Positions 25,601 through 39,000 of a stretch of 64,000 nt of DNA are shown here, in pieces. Under the pieces are notes generated by a model. The model did not search any database and was not told the origin of the DNA. It saw only the letters and a program-made list of their open reading frames with translations. Position numbers and translations under genes: made by a program. Origin of the DNA: Salarias fasciatus (Eukaryota > Chordata > Actinopteri > Blenniiformes > Blenniidae); assembly GCF_902148845.1 (NCBI RefSeq), contig NC_043746.1, forward strand, positions 18,247,057-18,311,056, in the 5' to 3' direction. Numbering within the stretch: the first letter of the stretch is position 1; each line of letters begins with the position of its first letter.

Positions 25601-28600
25601 CAAAGAAGCTACAGATAATCTACATGATTGCAATTAACTTCTGGATTTGGTGGAATGTTAATTATTTAAATATAAAGACTTAACTTGGTGCTTTGGAATT
25701 TAAAGTATTGCTCCAGACAACTGAACAGTAACAGTGCTAACCTGCAGGCGTTTGAACACTTAATTTAACAGAATCTACAACTTGGTTGTTAAAATTCCCA
25801 CAAGAAATTGCTGACAAGTCAACCTCAAGAAACTCTGCTGATAAGGGAAAACTTAACACCTAAAATCGGCATCAGCAGAGTCCAGGTCTTCTCGGTTTGA
25901 TCGTCTTCGGCCTCCAGCGTGTCTCACTCTGGCGCTCCCGTGTCTCTCAGGACCCGCAGCAGATCCCCACATACTTCGTCTTCACCACCATCGCCGGCCT
26001 GACGGGCGTCATCATCACCCTGGCCCTCATCCTCATCATCACCTCCTCTATGGAGGTCATCAGGCGCAGCTACTTCGAGGTCTTCTGGTACACTCATCAC
26101 CTCTTCATCATCTTCTTCGCTGGCCTCGTCTTTCACGGAGCCGGGTACGGGACTGAATTTGAGTTTCTTTCCTTAAATTCAGGCTTTGTTGTTTATACGG
26201 ATAGGTTTCACTCGTGCCTCTAATCCGCAGACGCATCGTGAGGAGTCAAACGACAACGGATCCGCCGCACAACGCCACCTTCTGTAAGGACCGCATTCAG
26301 GACTGGGGACGTATTCCTCAGTGTCCCGTCCCTCAGTTCGCTGGCGGTTTCCCACAGGTTGGTCCTCTGAACTGCTCGGAATCGAAAAAGCTTGACTTCA
26401 CCTGTTGAAGCTCGATAATCTCGGGTGTTGTCGCTTCTTTCAGACCTGGATGTGGGTCATCGGTCCGATGATTCTCTACATCTGTGAGCGTCTGCTGCGT
26501 CTCATTCGTTACATGCAACACGTAACCTACAGGAAGGTGCGTGCGATGGCGGTCGGCTGCCCCTTCAGTCCTCCTGTTGATATCCCCTCGCCAACTTTAG
26601 ACGCTTTGCTTTCAGATCGTGATGCGGCCGTCCAAAGTGTTGGAGCTGCAGCTGGTGAAGTCCGGCTTCAAAATGGAGGTGGGGCAGTACGTCTTCCTGA
26701 ACTGCCCGTCCATCTCGCAGCTGGAGTGGCACCCGTTCACCATGACCTCTGCCCCCGAGGAGGACTTCTTCAGCGTCCACATCCGCTCGGCCGGGGACTG
26801 GACCGACAAGCTCATCGACATCATGAAGAACCTGCCAGAGGGAGCGCAGGGCCCCAAGTGAGTGCTTTCACGAAGACGATAACCTGGAAAGCATTTGAAA
26901 TGTCGGACAAGGCCAGAATGCATATGACCCTAATCCAAACAGCTTCACACATGAATCCATTCAGACTTTGTCATGTCCCTCAAAGAGCTGGAAGCGTCGT
27001 GGCGTTGCATTTTCTCGTAGTTAAGTCAGTGACTTGTAGTAGTACTTGTAGTACTAGTTGATTATCTAAAACACACACGTGGCAGCCGTTGGCAATACCG
27101 CAGTACTTAACGTCTTTACATGTTTTTGCAACCTGTTTTCTTCTCGGGACGCCGTGGTGTTGTAGGTGCCATTCATCTATTGTCTCCTCTTGTTTACGTG
27201 CGTTGATAAACGGAATAATGGACTGTCTGTTCTCAGGATGGGTGTGGACGGGCCTTTTGGCACCGCCAGCGAGGACGTGTTCGATTACGAGGTCGGCATG
27301 CTGGTCGGAGCCGGTATCGGGGTCACGCCTTTCGCCTCCATCCTCAAGTCCATCTGGTACAAGTTCAAAGACTCCAACCCTAAACTACGCACCAGAAAGG
27401 TAAGACCCAAGAACTCATCAATCTGTCACTCTGACACTTGCCGCCTGTTGATGGCTGTCAGATATGACCTACTTTGTTTTAATCATCAACCGCTCGCCAG
27501 CAGCGCGGCCGAGCCCCTGTGAGAGATGCATCGTGAACATATTTTCCTCCGTCTGTTTGGTTCAGATCTACTTCTACTGGCTCTGCCGTGAAACCTACGC
27601 CTTCGAGTGGTTCGTCGATCTCCTCCAGGGGCTGGAGAGAGAGATGGAGGAGCGAGGACTGGGGGATTTCCTCACCTACAAGCTTTTCCTTACCGGCTGG
27701 GATCAAAATTTCGTAAGCGTGTGACTCAGCGGTCAATGCTCCGACCAAAGTCTACAAAGATGAAGAGAGGAGATTTCCTTATTCTCTCTGTTCTGCTTGA
27801 TTTCGTCACAGGTGCCTTACGTTGGGACTCACAATGACGAGGACACGGACGTGATCACCGGGCTCAAACAGAAAACTCAATACGGGAGACCCATGTGGGA
27901 CAAGGAGTTCGAACAAGTCCGCAAAGAGAACCCCACGTAAGAGAGCGTCTTCAACAAGCCTTCGGCCCCCTGCTGAATATCCACACCTCTCTTCTCCAGC
28001 ACACTGTCACCAGCACCACTGTACACACTCGAGCTGCAAAGGATTAATCAGATTATAAACGACTTAAAGTATCTTTGTGTAAAAGTAAAATTAATTTCCC
28101 TCCTGCAGTGTTTAGTTACCTCATGACCGAATGAAGAGAATACATGAAGTGTATCTTAAAATGTACAACGAAGCGCAAAGTGGGGTAAAACATGTACCGC
28201 ACGTTTCTCATTTGCTAAGGAGTGAATTTCTGAAAGGCCCTTTTTATTTATTTTTTTAACGAGTTGTTGGAATCCATAAACAGAAGTGTGCCAGTATGTC
28301 CGTACATACTGGCCTGTACCTGTTACTTATGAATTGGCTATTTGTTTTTAGAGCATTGAGTACAATCGTTCTGTATGTATGTTTAAAAAAAAAACCTTTT
28401 TTTTTTTACGTAACTAAGCCACATTTTTATTTAGGTTACTCAATCATTTGATTAGCTTATAAAACTTGTACAATGTGAAAAGCTTTTTTAACCCAAACTT
28501 GTATCTGAAATTTTCATTACCATTTTTTTTTGTTTTTCCCCTTAATGATTTTTTTGTTTTGGAAGTTCAGAATCAGTTTTAAGCAAATTGTAATGGTTTA

Positions 28601-28798
28601 GAAGACTCTAAATGATTTTGGACAAAATGAGCTGCTTGTTCTAATAAATGTTTTGTCTGTGCTGTTCTCAGGTCTGTGGTGGGAACCTTCCTCTGCGGAC
28701 CTGCGGCTCTGGCGACAGTCCTGGAGAAGAAATGTGCCAAGTACTCAGACATGGATCCTCGTAAGACCAAGTTTTACTTCAACAAGGAGAACTTCTGA
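22620..28798 (+). CDS. nox1: NADPH oxidase 1, superoxide-generating flavocytochrome
   Basis: Transfers electrons from NADPH through FAD and two hemes to oxygen, making superoxide across the membrane; the mammalian enzyme works with p22phox and NOXO1/NOXA1. Thirteen exons: 22620-22664, 22803-22898, 23555-23665, 24145-24229, 25301-25446, 25951-26144, 26231-26357, 26444-26536, 26616-26857, 27237-27399, 27566-27712, 27812-27936, 28672-28798; 566 aa in frame (human NOX1 is 564). It starts MGNW like NOX1 and NOX2. Heme-ligand histidines fall at 101 and 115 and near 210 and 223 (THHLF, FHG). The FAD site is [16 protein letters not shown], the NADPH sites are [11 protein letters not shown] and [16 protein letters not shown], and the protein ends FNKENF. 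All key residues are present. Sequence alone fits NOX1 and NOX2 nearly equally; the xkrx and cstf2 neighbours decide for nox1. Confidence 0.93.
25120..25215 (-). repeat. Fragment of an abundant teleost interspersed repeat
   Basis: Read on the minus strand, phrases like AGTGGTTTGCACTGTTACC, CTCACAGCAA and TGGTTCGAGTCCAG match the start of the common fish repeat that opens with a GTAGTGGTTAGC-like block and resembles a tRNA B-box region. It lies in nox1 intron 4 and is truncated. Confidence 0.55.
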
Positions 28799-29570
28799 GC
28801 AGAGTCGATACGAAGGCACCGTTTACCGTTTTTTGAAGGATGGCTGTTTCTATGACTTTACTGCGCCTCTTCTGAAAAGAGAAATGGCTTGTTTCTTTAT
28901 CAGCACTGCTCAGGGACAAACCAACACGGAACCATGAATCATACCAGCTTTACCCTTTGACCATTCATTAACTCAGACTTTACCGTTACTGCTGTTCTGT
29001 TCTTTTCCGTGTAATAACAGGGTTTCTGTATGTCAATGTTGCTTTTTGCACATATTTTAAATGAAGTACAACTGCACTTAAATGCACTTCCATTTGGAAG
29101 ACTTTTTTATACAATTAGTTACTATTAAAATATTAAATATCGACTTTATATCTTAGTCTTTTTATTCAACTACTCATCCAAAATATACTCCGAAGAGATC
29201 AAATCATGTATATTTGTTTTTTCTGTCTTCAGAAATGACAAAAACTTACTATGGAAATTCTGGAAAAACGAGAACAAACGATATGTAAATAATGTACAAA
29301 GCTTGTGAGTGCAATGCTACTACTGAACTGGAGAACGTTGGAACAAGACGATGCAAACCTGGTTTTACGGGATGACTAAACGCCTTTCTTGGAAGGACAC
29401 AATTAGTCATTCTAACCTGTCGAGCTCTCGAGTATTTCCTTATTGGAGTGATAAAGGAAGACCTGCGGTCACGTAGGCTGCGATGAGTCACCCTGTGGAT
29501 ACGTGACAAAGGCTATTTTATTTCCAAAGTTACTGTACCTGTTTTACTTGTGTCTAATCTGGAACTGTTA

Positions 29571-29576
29571 AATAAA
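29571..29576 (+). terminator. poly(A) signal of nox1
   Basis: An AATAAA hexamer about 0.77 kb after the nox1 stop. Weaker ATTAAA variants occur earlier, near 29124-29136. If this distal signal is used, the transcript ends at about 29590-29600, where the opposite gene may also end. Confidence 0.55.
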
Positions 29577-29607
29577 CGAATGATAAATGGAGACATTGAG
29601 TGTGGTT

Positions 29608-29613
29608 TTTATT
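29608..29613 (-). terminator. Distal poly(A) signal of cstf2
   Basis: AATAAA on the minus strand, about 540 bases past the cstf2 stop. Cleavage would fall near 29590, on top of the distal 3' end predicted for nox1 on the other strand. Confidence 0.4.
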
Positions 29614-30006
29614 GACGAAAAACTTTTTCCATCACTGTAACGATGACAGGCTGGTTTTGGTGGAGGAAAGACTTGAATCCGTTCGAGACCAGCATAGCAT
29701 CCTCCCAAATGTGTTATTTTTGACACTGAACCAGCTTCACACTAATACAAAACAAATTATTAAAACAAAACTATACACTATTCCGGGCTGAGATGTTTTC
29801 AGGCTGGTTCGTGGTGCTTTTAGCTCGATCCACTGGCTCCTGGAAAATGGGGAGAAAACAATGTTAAAGCTGCTCGATTTAAGATCTGAATTCTTCTGAT
29901 GCGACAGTGATTAGCAACCTGAGCCCCCTCTCCAAACACTGGCATTAATATATGAAGTGAGACCCTTCAAAATCTAAATAATAGACTGTATCATGGGTTT
30001 TGTCAC

Positions 30007-30012
30007 TTTATT
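30007..30012 (-). terminator. Proximal poly(A) signal of cstf2
   Basis: AATAAA on the minus strand (in the context CTGAATAAAGTG), about 140 bases past the cstf2 stop codon. This is the nearest consensus signal and probably the main one. Confidence 0.55.
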
Positions 30013-30152
30013 CAGATTTCATTTCACAAATGCAATATTGGACAACTTTGGAGCAGGCAAAGCCCTCGGTGCCCACATGAGAGGGTCCTGGACCTCAAGT
30101 TGGAAACCACTGATCCTAGATGTGAGGAACTCCACCTTTGCTGCTCGGAGCG

Positions 30153-33100
30153 TCACGGCGCTCCTCCTGCGGTCTTCTGGATCTGCTCTTTAAGGATGAG
30201 GATGCTCTGCCGCTGCTCCGGGGGCAGCATGGCGATCTGTTCGGGGGTGAGCTGCAGGACCTGCATGATCAGGGCAGCCTGGGGAGCAGCAGATGAACGA
30301 GTGTGAGAAATGATCCGGCTGATATTTGTTATGTGAATTGAAGAGGTTTAAAAAAAAAAACTGATAAAACTGGAAATGTGTTTCATCTCTTACAAGACCA
30401 TTAAAGGGCAACTCCGGTTTTTTGACACCTGGACCTTATTTATAGGTGTGTGCATGCTCATATACTCACTCAGACAAACATTGTGCAGCTCGGAGTCCTT
30501 CAGAAGTTATTTAGATCCAAACGATGTAGCCGCACTAGCGGGGGTGCCACAGCAATGGAGCGTTAGCGCGGGACATAATCTCTGCAAAGTCGCTCATTTC
30601 GGCTGTATTTCTTCATCCATCGCCAGTGTTATCATAAAGTCAGCTCATCTACCGTCTTCAGGTGGGTCAGCTGAAGAGCTGACAGTTTTCGTTAACTTAG
30701 CCACAATTAGCTCGGATGGGAACGTTGCGGCGCTCCTCTCCCCAGCAGAGAGGCACTTTGAGTCGGCCTCGGCTGTCACGGTGCCCCGGCGTCTGACTTC
30801 CAGGGGCTGAGTTGGAAAACGGCCCTCAGCTGCTCCACGGAGGCTCCGGACACCCGCGAAGACGCACGGCTCACACGCGGCCGCTGGGCCGCTGGATGTC
30901 TCTCCTCGCCGGGAGGATGCGAATCTCTGCTCCCCGGCGGATGCACGCTCCACGCCGGCCGCGGGACGCACGACGGCCCGCCACGACGGCCCGGAGCTCT
31001 CTCCTTGCCGGGAGGAAGCATATCTTTGCTCCCCGGTGGATGCACGCTCCACGCCGGCCGCCGGACGCGCGACGGCCCGCCGCGGCCGGAGCTCTCTCCT
31101 CGCCGGGAGGATGCGTATCTCCGCTTCCCGGCGGATGTGCACTCCACGCCGGCCGCGGGACGTGCGACGGCCGGAGCGCTCTCCTCACAGGGAGAATCCA
31201 GATCTCCGCCGCCCGGCGGATGCGCGCTCCGAGCCAGGCCGCGGGACACCGCCGGAGGTCCCCCTTCCGACCGAAAGGCAACCCAGCGCCGATGGAGGAA
31301 AAATACAGCCGAAATGAGCGACTTTGCAGAGATTATGTCTCGCGCTAACGCTCCATTGCTGTGGCACCCCCGCTAGTGCGGCTACATCGTTTGGATCTAA
31401 ATAACTTCTGAAGGACTCCGAGCTGCACGATGTTTGTCTGAGTGAGTATATGAGCATGCACACACCTATAAATAAGGTCCAGGTGTCAAAAAACCGGAGT
31501 TGCCCTTTAAGGTGAAGCCTACCTTCTCCTGGTCTTGAGTGGAGACCTGCCCCTGCCCCGGGCTGAAGCCCCCTCCTGATGGGGGAACACCAGCGATACC
31601 AGGACCCTGCAGGACAAACAGCCTCATTTATATCTGGATCATGGTTATCCAGTCTGAACAAAGAGCACTTTTATACTTCTTCAAGTCACATTTTCACAAC
31701 ATTTCTGTAGAATCTGATTAACGACACCTAGATATTTTGACGCATGTCTCAGAAGGAGAGATCGTAGATAATCAACACGTTTGATATTCACGACTAGAGA
31801 GAACTGAAGTTCTGCAACAGTAAAACTAAAATGTAAAGATCCCGACAGTAACTCCACCATGTGCGTGCGGTGGACGGAGGATGTTGGTGGAGGGCTTACC
31901 GGCCGTGCGGCTGGATTTGCGTTTGGACCCAAGTTGTGAGGGACGGGTCCCGGCATGCCCGCCGCAATGGGAACCCTCTGCACCGCCACCGGGCCGCGGG
32001 CGTCCATCGCTCGCGGGTCACGACCTGCAGGGGGAAGGAAACGGACACCGTTCACACTCCAGCTCCTGCGAGTCACTGTGTGAAGGAAGCAGGCGGCGTG
32101 GATGGATCGTTTGACGTGAGGAAGTGCATTTTTCCAGCTCAGATTGCTGTGAAATCTAAACACACACACACACGCATACACACACGCATTACACCACCAG
32201 TGGCTACCTCTGGTCTCCATGGGCGGGGCCCGCGGCTCCATCATCGGGGGCCCTCTGGGGTCGCCCATCATGTTCCGCGGTTCACCCATGGGTGGGCCCC
32301 TCATGTCCATCGGGGGGCCTCGCATGTCTGGAGGAGGGCCTCCTGCCATCTGGGGCATGTGCACGGGGGGAGCCTGATGTGGCGGAGGAGCTCCCATGTA
32401 TCCCCGGCTACGGGCACACACACATTCTGAGCATCAGAACTTGAAATTTTGATCAAACACACAGCACAGTGCAGAAGTTTTTTACACACGCCTTAACAAG
32501 ATCCTACTATCCCATCATGCAACACTAACAAGAGAATCTCTCACTGCCTCCAGATTAAAGGTGAACACATGCAAGCACTAAAAATGCGTCGCTAAGGTGA
32601 CAAGAATGAAGTTATTTCAGGTCAGGAGAAAGTCATCGGCAGAACTGCAAGAGGAGATGGACGTGCTATCACCAAATTTAACTATTTAAAGGTTTAAATA
32701 GGGTCTCCCAGCCTGCACTGAGGCTCTTTTGTGTAACTAATGATTTCTGGTACGATGAAGTGCTGAATAAAAGCTGTGAAAACGTCGAAGCTGCGCTGAA
32801 AGTGACGAGCCACGTCGTTCAAAATGGGAAACAAACGTCTCTTGTCTTGCAGAGGATGTATAAACCATCAGTGCAATAATCCCAATCATGAGCCCGATGC
32901 CATTAACTATTAATTACTATCTTAAGATGAATTAGGAGTCCTGAAGCAATGGCGCCGACCGCAGACTTCTTATTTTAGCGCCACGGAGTCTGTTTGGGAT
33001 TTCCAGGACGATGAGCGTCAGAATACATCTCCTCTGTTCTTTATCTTCGGGGATGGAAATCAACCTTTATCGCTCTTTTCGTCACCGCTGTCCCGACTGT

Positions 33101-36041
33101 TTGTGTTCAATAAAGTGTTTGTCTGGCTTTAATTCGAGGATCTGCAGAATAAACTCTACTTGTTACCTTTTTAACCACCAGTCTCAACAGACTGAGCTTC
33201 AGGATTACAGTCATTGTCTTGAGCGGCACTCCTTAAAGGCACACCTTGTGCAATTATTATGCTTAAGCGATTGTTGGGAACGCCTTACTTGGGGTCTATG
33301 ACCTCTCCGGTGACGGACAGCAGGGTCCCTCCTCGGGGGTCATTGGGCCCGTCTCCCAGCAGGCCTCTGGGGGGGATGCCGCCCGGTCCTGAGGGGAGGA
33401 CAGCAGACGTTCAGCTTAATCAATACAGGCGCCGCTTCGTCTCACGGATCTGAAGTGTTTCCTGAGTAACGCAGTGAGAAACTGGCTGAAAGGTGAACGT
33501 CTGCTCTGAGGAGATAGGGTCGATCAAAACAAGCTAATCACAGCAAACTCAGCAGAACCGTAACAACGTGGTTTGTAACGTAAGAGTGAAAACATGACGC
33601 TCCAAGCAGATCCGTGTCTCCATGCAGACACAGGAAAGATAAAAGGATTATCCTATTTGTGTCTTGTAAATCTGAGTTCATCTGAAAAGGAGAGCAGCAC
33701 GGACAGGAAGCATGTAGAACACATGTGGCACGTGTGCCGAGGCTCACATGTATTCCTAATGACAACAATGGCATCATTAGAAAACAATAGGAGGCGATCT
33801 TTGCTTGGCTGAAACTTAAACGAGCAAATAAACAGCTTCAAGTGGTTCAGTTACACACAAAGGCTTGAAGAAAGAAAACAAATACACTCAAAGTTTTTAC
33901 TTTCCCACAGCTATTGCTTAATAATGGGTGCAGCTTAATTCACCGTTTCAGTTGAGGGCATCTTTCTGGACTTTGCAAAATCTGGGTTTTTAACCACCTT
34001 AGAAAACTGGCTAAGGTGATTTGATTTTAAATCCCTGAATGGTCTCGACCCGCCTTGACCTCTCTGAGCTGCTCCACCCACACACTCCTGCCTCGGGTCA
34101 GCTGATCCGCTGCTCCTGGAGGAGCCCCGGTCCAGATGGAGGCTCAGAGGGGACAGGGCTTAAGCTGTGGAATGAGCTGCCACTGCATGTTATTGTTTTA
34201 TTGTATTTTTTATTTATTCTATTGCTCACACAGCAGTTTTTAGGTTGTCTTCTCTATTCAATTTCAGCACTTTGTTGCACTGGTGGATATTTTCAAATCG
34301 TTTCTAAATAAAGTTGAGTTGAGAGAGGGTGAAGGTTTAAAGACTGAAGCACACTAAAAGCTAATAGGTGACTCTAAATTGTCCGTAGGTGTTAAAGCGT
34401 CCGTGTCTTTGTGTTTGCTCTGTGATGGCTCGGAGACCTCTCTGGGGTGTGCCTTGCTTTTGAACACAGTCAGCTGTGATTGGCTTCGGCCAATCGAAGG
34501 TGAAAAAACAAACAAACAAAAAACTACTGGTAATATGTTATTATGGGAAATAGATAAGATGGATCACTGAGCAGATTTACAGCGGCCATGTATTCCGGAC
34601 AAGGAAAACATTTACAGCAGATATAAGCAACTTGTTTCAGATAAGGCGGCGCTCGAATCAAAAGGAGGGAAAATCACTTCCCTCTTCCCCCTGAAGTCTC
34701 TCAAGGTTGAACACCGGAACTTAAAACTGCTTCCACTGGGGGTAAAGTACTGGGCACGGCCACTGGTGTGTGAGTGTTTGAATTTGTGTAAAGTGTTCAG
34801 TTTTGTACCGTTACTGTTATTCTAACACTACAGTTGGAGATTCCATGAGATCTTGGGCAGATATTCTGAGACTGGTGATAAAGTGATGCCAAAAAGCGTG
34901 ACTTGACAGAATTCCTGAAGACTTTCACATTGTTCGAAAGCAAACAACCATTTCATGATATAATCTGAATTTAAGCCTTCTGAGCAGAAACAATAGAGTG
35001 TGAGGAGTGTCCTGTATAACACGCGTCATTTCACACGCTGTGTCGCTAATGACTGATAAAGAGCTCTTATTATACATCAAATGACGGGATTTCTCTTTAT
35101 CTTGGCAACATCCCAGGTTTTAGCCAACTACCTTCATGCATGTCTTAACTGGATGAGACACAAGGGAGTGCGTTGGAGAAAAATCACCTCTATTAAAGGG
35201 ACTACTAGCATTTTCATATTTATCAGCAAACTCCTCCTATTTAGTAGTTAAAGTCAAATGTTTGCTTTTCACTGATTTAAAAAAAAAAAAACCTCACAAT
35301 TTTTGTACAAGTGCACATGTATGATGAAGAAACAGCTCTCCTCAAGCTCCATGACCCAAATTTACCCACAGCGCCATGGCAACAGCGCCAAGGCTAAAAA
35401 CAGAAGAAAAACACGGAAAATGAGAATGAGAGGGTCTTCTGGGGGCAGAGACTTGACACCACCCGAACGTCTTCGAACGGGCGTCGGGATCAACGCGGAC
35501 TCAAGTCTCATCCAGACTTGACGCACATAACTGCACACATGCAGAAAAAAAATCACTGGAAAAACCGAACACACGGAGGCTTTCATGTCTTTTGGCTGCT
35601 GTAGAGTGAATCATCTAGAAAGGATTATAAGAAAAATCAATCGCCACTAACAGTGTGACGGTAATTAAATGTTGGCCATTTCAGCTTTTGACGCCTGATT
35701 TGTCTTTAGGTCGTTCAGTTTTTCCCTCAGCAGCACCGTTAAACCCTAAACTCTCACATCCAATCGCACCTGCACGCTGACTTGCAGAGCTGATGAGGCT
35801 GTGGAAGCCTTTTAAACCTCCTTCACAGCACCTAAAAGTGCACTGCGGAGCGTCTCGAGTGTGTCGTCGCACTGATTGCCGTGTAGCTGTACGGTGCAGG
35901 GCTGAAGGAGGAACGCCTGCACAGCCTGCACCAACTGGCTTCAGCACAATTGGAGCTACGCAGGTCTAAAAAAAGAAAACGAGCATTTTGCCCACATCCG
36001 ACCAGCCAGCCTAGTCAAGGGAGCAGAACGATGAAGCCAGT

Positions 36042-36077
<36 letters not shown>

Positions 36078-39000
36078 ACTCGTGAATGCAAAGTGTATGG
36101 ACAGATATAAAAGCGTGACTATGATTTGTATCCAAAATGGCATCAATCCGTCTGGATAAATGTGAAATATTTAAGAAGTCCTGCAGGAAAGGCTGTCTCA
36201 AACACTGTCTCTTCATGTCGTCCCAAACAAACCCTGTGGTGTAGAAATTCTCATAACACACAAGCAATCCAGTAACTGTGAGCAAAGACGCATCTGATGT
36301 GGTTTTTCCTTTTGACGGTCAAGTGCCTGAAGTTTGTACAAACCTGCTTTTGTAATTTCAGTATCGGATCATTCCTCAGCTCTGCTGATTTCGGAAGCAT
36401 TCATGCTCAATTAGATACAGAAGAAATTACTGAAATTCAACACTGACACTCTGGTATCAGTAAATATATATATTCATTTATTTATCTATTGTTGCTTTTC
36501 ACCATTTTGTTTTTATTTTAAAGCATTTTGTAGCCATGATTTTGAAAAGTGCAATAATTAAAAAAAAAGTTACTATTAATAACTAATCTGTCCTTTTCTC
36601 CTTTCTCTCAGACGTCAAACATCTGGAGCTGAGAAACAAATTTAACCCTCAAATATAAAGAAATTGGATTGAAAGGCTAGGTTAGACATACGTTCACTAA
36701 AACTGTATCACGTTTATTTATGAAATTGAAGAATTGCAATTGAGACCTGGAGAAAGTTCAAGTATTTAGAAGCTTTGATTATTTCGGCTTTCAGTTTTTA
36801 CTTCTTGGACAGTTTGAGCCATTTAAAAAGATTTACCTTCTTTAGCTTTTAGCAGTTTTAACTATCTGAACTATTTTAAGCCGTTGTGGACATTTTAAAC
36901 ATCTGACCATCATTTATAGCTTTTAGCAGTTTAACATGTTTCCATCACACCTCTTTTAAAAGAACAAACGTGCACACTACACACTCCTAGATGAGCTGCA
37001 GAGCTACCCGGTGTGGCTCCTCGACAGAGCCAGCACCTGACTGGAGGACTGACGGGAGTGCAGGGATACCTTGAGGCCGCTCGATCGCGGCTTGGCCAGA
37101 CGCTCCCGTGGGAGAATGCTGAAGACTTCCTGAGCCAGCATTAAAGTGGAAAGAACAGGAGACACAGAGACTCAAGCGGGCAAAGCGGCATTTTAACGTG
37201 CTCGTGAAATCATCTCACTCATGCACACGCAGAGACTCAGACAGGTGAGCGGGAGAAAGGTGTTCCAAACGGAGCAGGGGTAAACAAACGGCGGCACAGA
37301 GACGATGCGATGTGACACATTTAAAGAATCCTGAGGCACAAGAGGGATCGCTGCCAGTCAAGATGAGCCGACTGAGCTTCATGCATGAGGAATCTCTTCT
37401 GATCAAAAGGCTCTGGTGACACCTAGTGATCACAGTGAGCCATGGCATCTGCAAAACTTTGATCTTCCGTGGACAAAGTATTTCAGGACCTCTAGGATCT
37501 GCTAAATTTGTCATTTTATTTTAAAGGGCTCTGGAAGCGAAAGAAAAAAGACTCTGGAATGTGAGATTAGATAAAATTTGAACTCGTGACACCTAACTTT
37601 GTGTATTATAACTGCAGGGTTCCTGCAAATTTCATCGACCAAGACCCCACCTATGTGATTCAACCCAGTTTGGCCTGGTCTTATCGACTCCTGAAGAGTC
37701 CTGGTGACGCCAAACTTCTTCCAAACACTCACAACTTCTGAAACCTCACAAATCCATCACTTGACATACTTTAGTGGTAATTCAGTCTGAATTATAGAAC
37801 CTCATAGAGACAGTTGTCCTCTTCTAAACTACACTCATTCACTATTTGTTTCAGGTGATTACAAAACTAACAACCTAAACGAGTGGTCAAAAAAATACAA
37901 AGGCCTCTACCAAAATTTACTGGGATCCAAGTGAGCCATAAGTAGACTCTAACACCTGATTTCCCCAATTATAACAAAGAATATAATATCAGCCTAATAG
38001 TTTAGCTTAATATGTCTCATGAAGAACAAAATAGAGAAGCACAAAAAGCTATTTTCATGACAAATTGGTGAAGTTGTCATGTGCTGAATGAAGATGTATA
38101 AAAGATGAATGAATGTTGGATATCGTACACTTATTGTGAGCTTTGATACAACAATTTAATTCACAAATTTAAATGATCACAACGGCAGCTGATCTTTCCA
38201 GAGTGCACATGACACTCAGCCAACCTCGCATATTAAAAGGAAAAAAAAAAAAAAGGGGGGGAAACCACTAGGGGTGTAACAATACGCGAAAACCTCGATT
38301 TGATACGTGCCTCGGTTCTGAGGTCACGGTTCGGTTCGATACAGTAGGAGAACAAAATGCAAAACCTAAATGTTCTTCTTGTTGTCCATGCTTCCCATGT
38401 CCGTGTGTCTGCGTCTGCTTTGCCGCGCACCACCGACGCGCACGTGCTTTCTCTCATGCTACATTGGAGCTCACTCGGTGCGCGTTCCATGCAGGCGCTC
38501 TGATCCACGCATCCTCGAGGAGCTTTTCCGGCTCTCTAGACTGTTTATCTGCTCCTTTATTATATATCCAGATCATTTATAGGAAATGAGGCACATACAT
38601 TGTCAGTACGTTATCATTTAGTATCAGAGTTTATTTAGCTTTTTTTTCCTGTCTCTGAATCGCGGGGGCGGCGCCCCAGTGATTACATACTTTCATTCCT
38701 GTCGGCAGACTTTCACATCCTTCCAGACAGAGTCTGCTGCCTCCATCCACCAGATTTTCACTCTCTGGGTGTCTTTGTAGACGGAGCTACAGCCTGTTCA
38801 CTTCACAGAGTCACTTTTCAAAGTTAGCGTCCGTCATGTTTTGTTTGCTGTGGTGCTCTGGAGCATGCGTATACCGTCGCGACCTGCGCATACGCGGAAC
38901 GCGGTCACAAAATCTGTCCTGCGCGCGGACGTCCGCGGACAGGAATTCATGACGATTTTTGCGTCCCAGGAACCAATGCGCACCCACGTGGACATGTGAA

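Noticed and set aside
30645-31348. Long overlapping frames of up to 178 codons on both strands
   Set aside because: They lie in the CpG-rich tandem core of the TTAA transposon; openness comes from base composition and repetition, and the frames disagree with each other.
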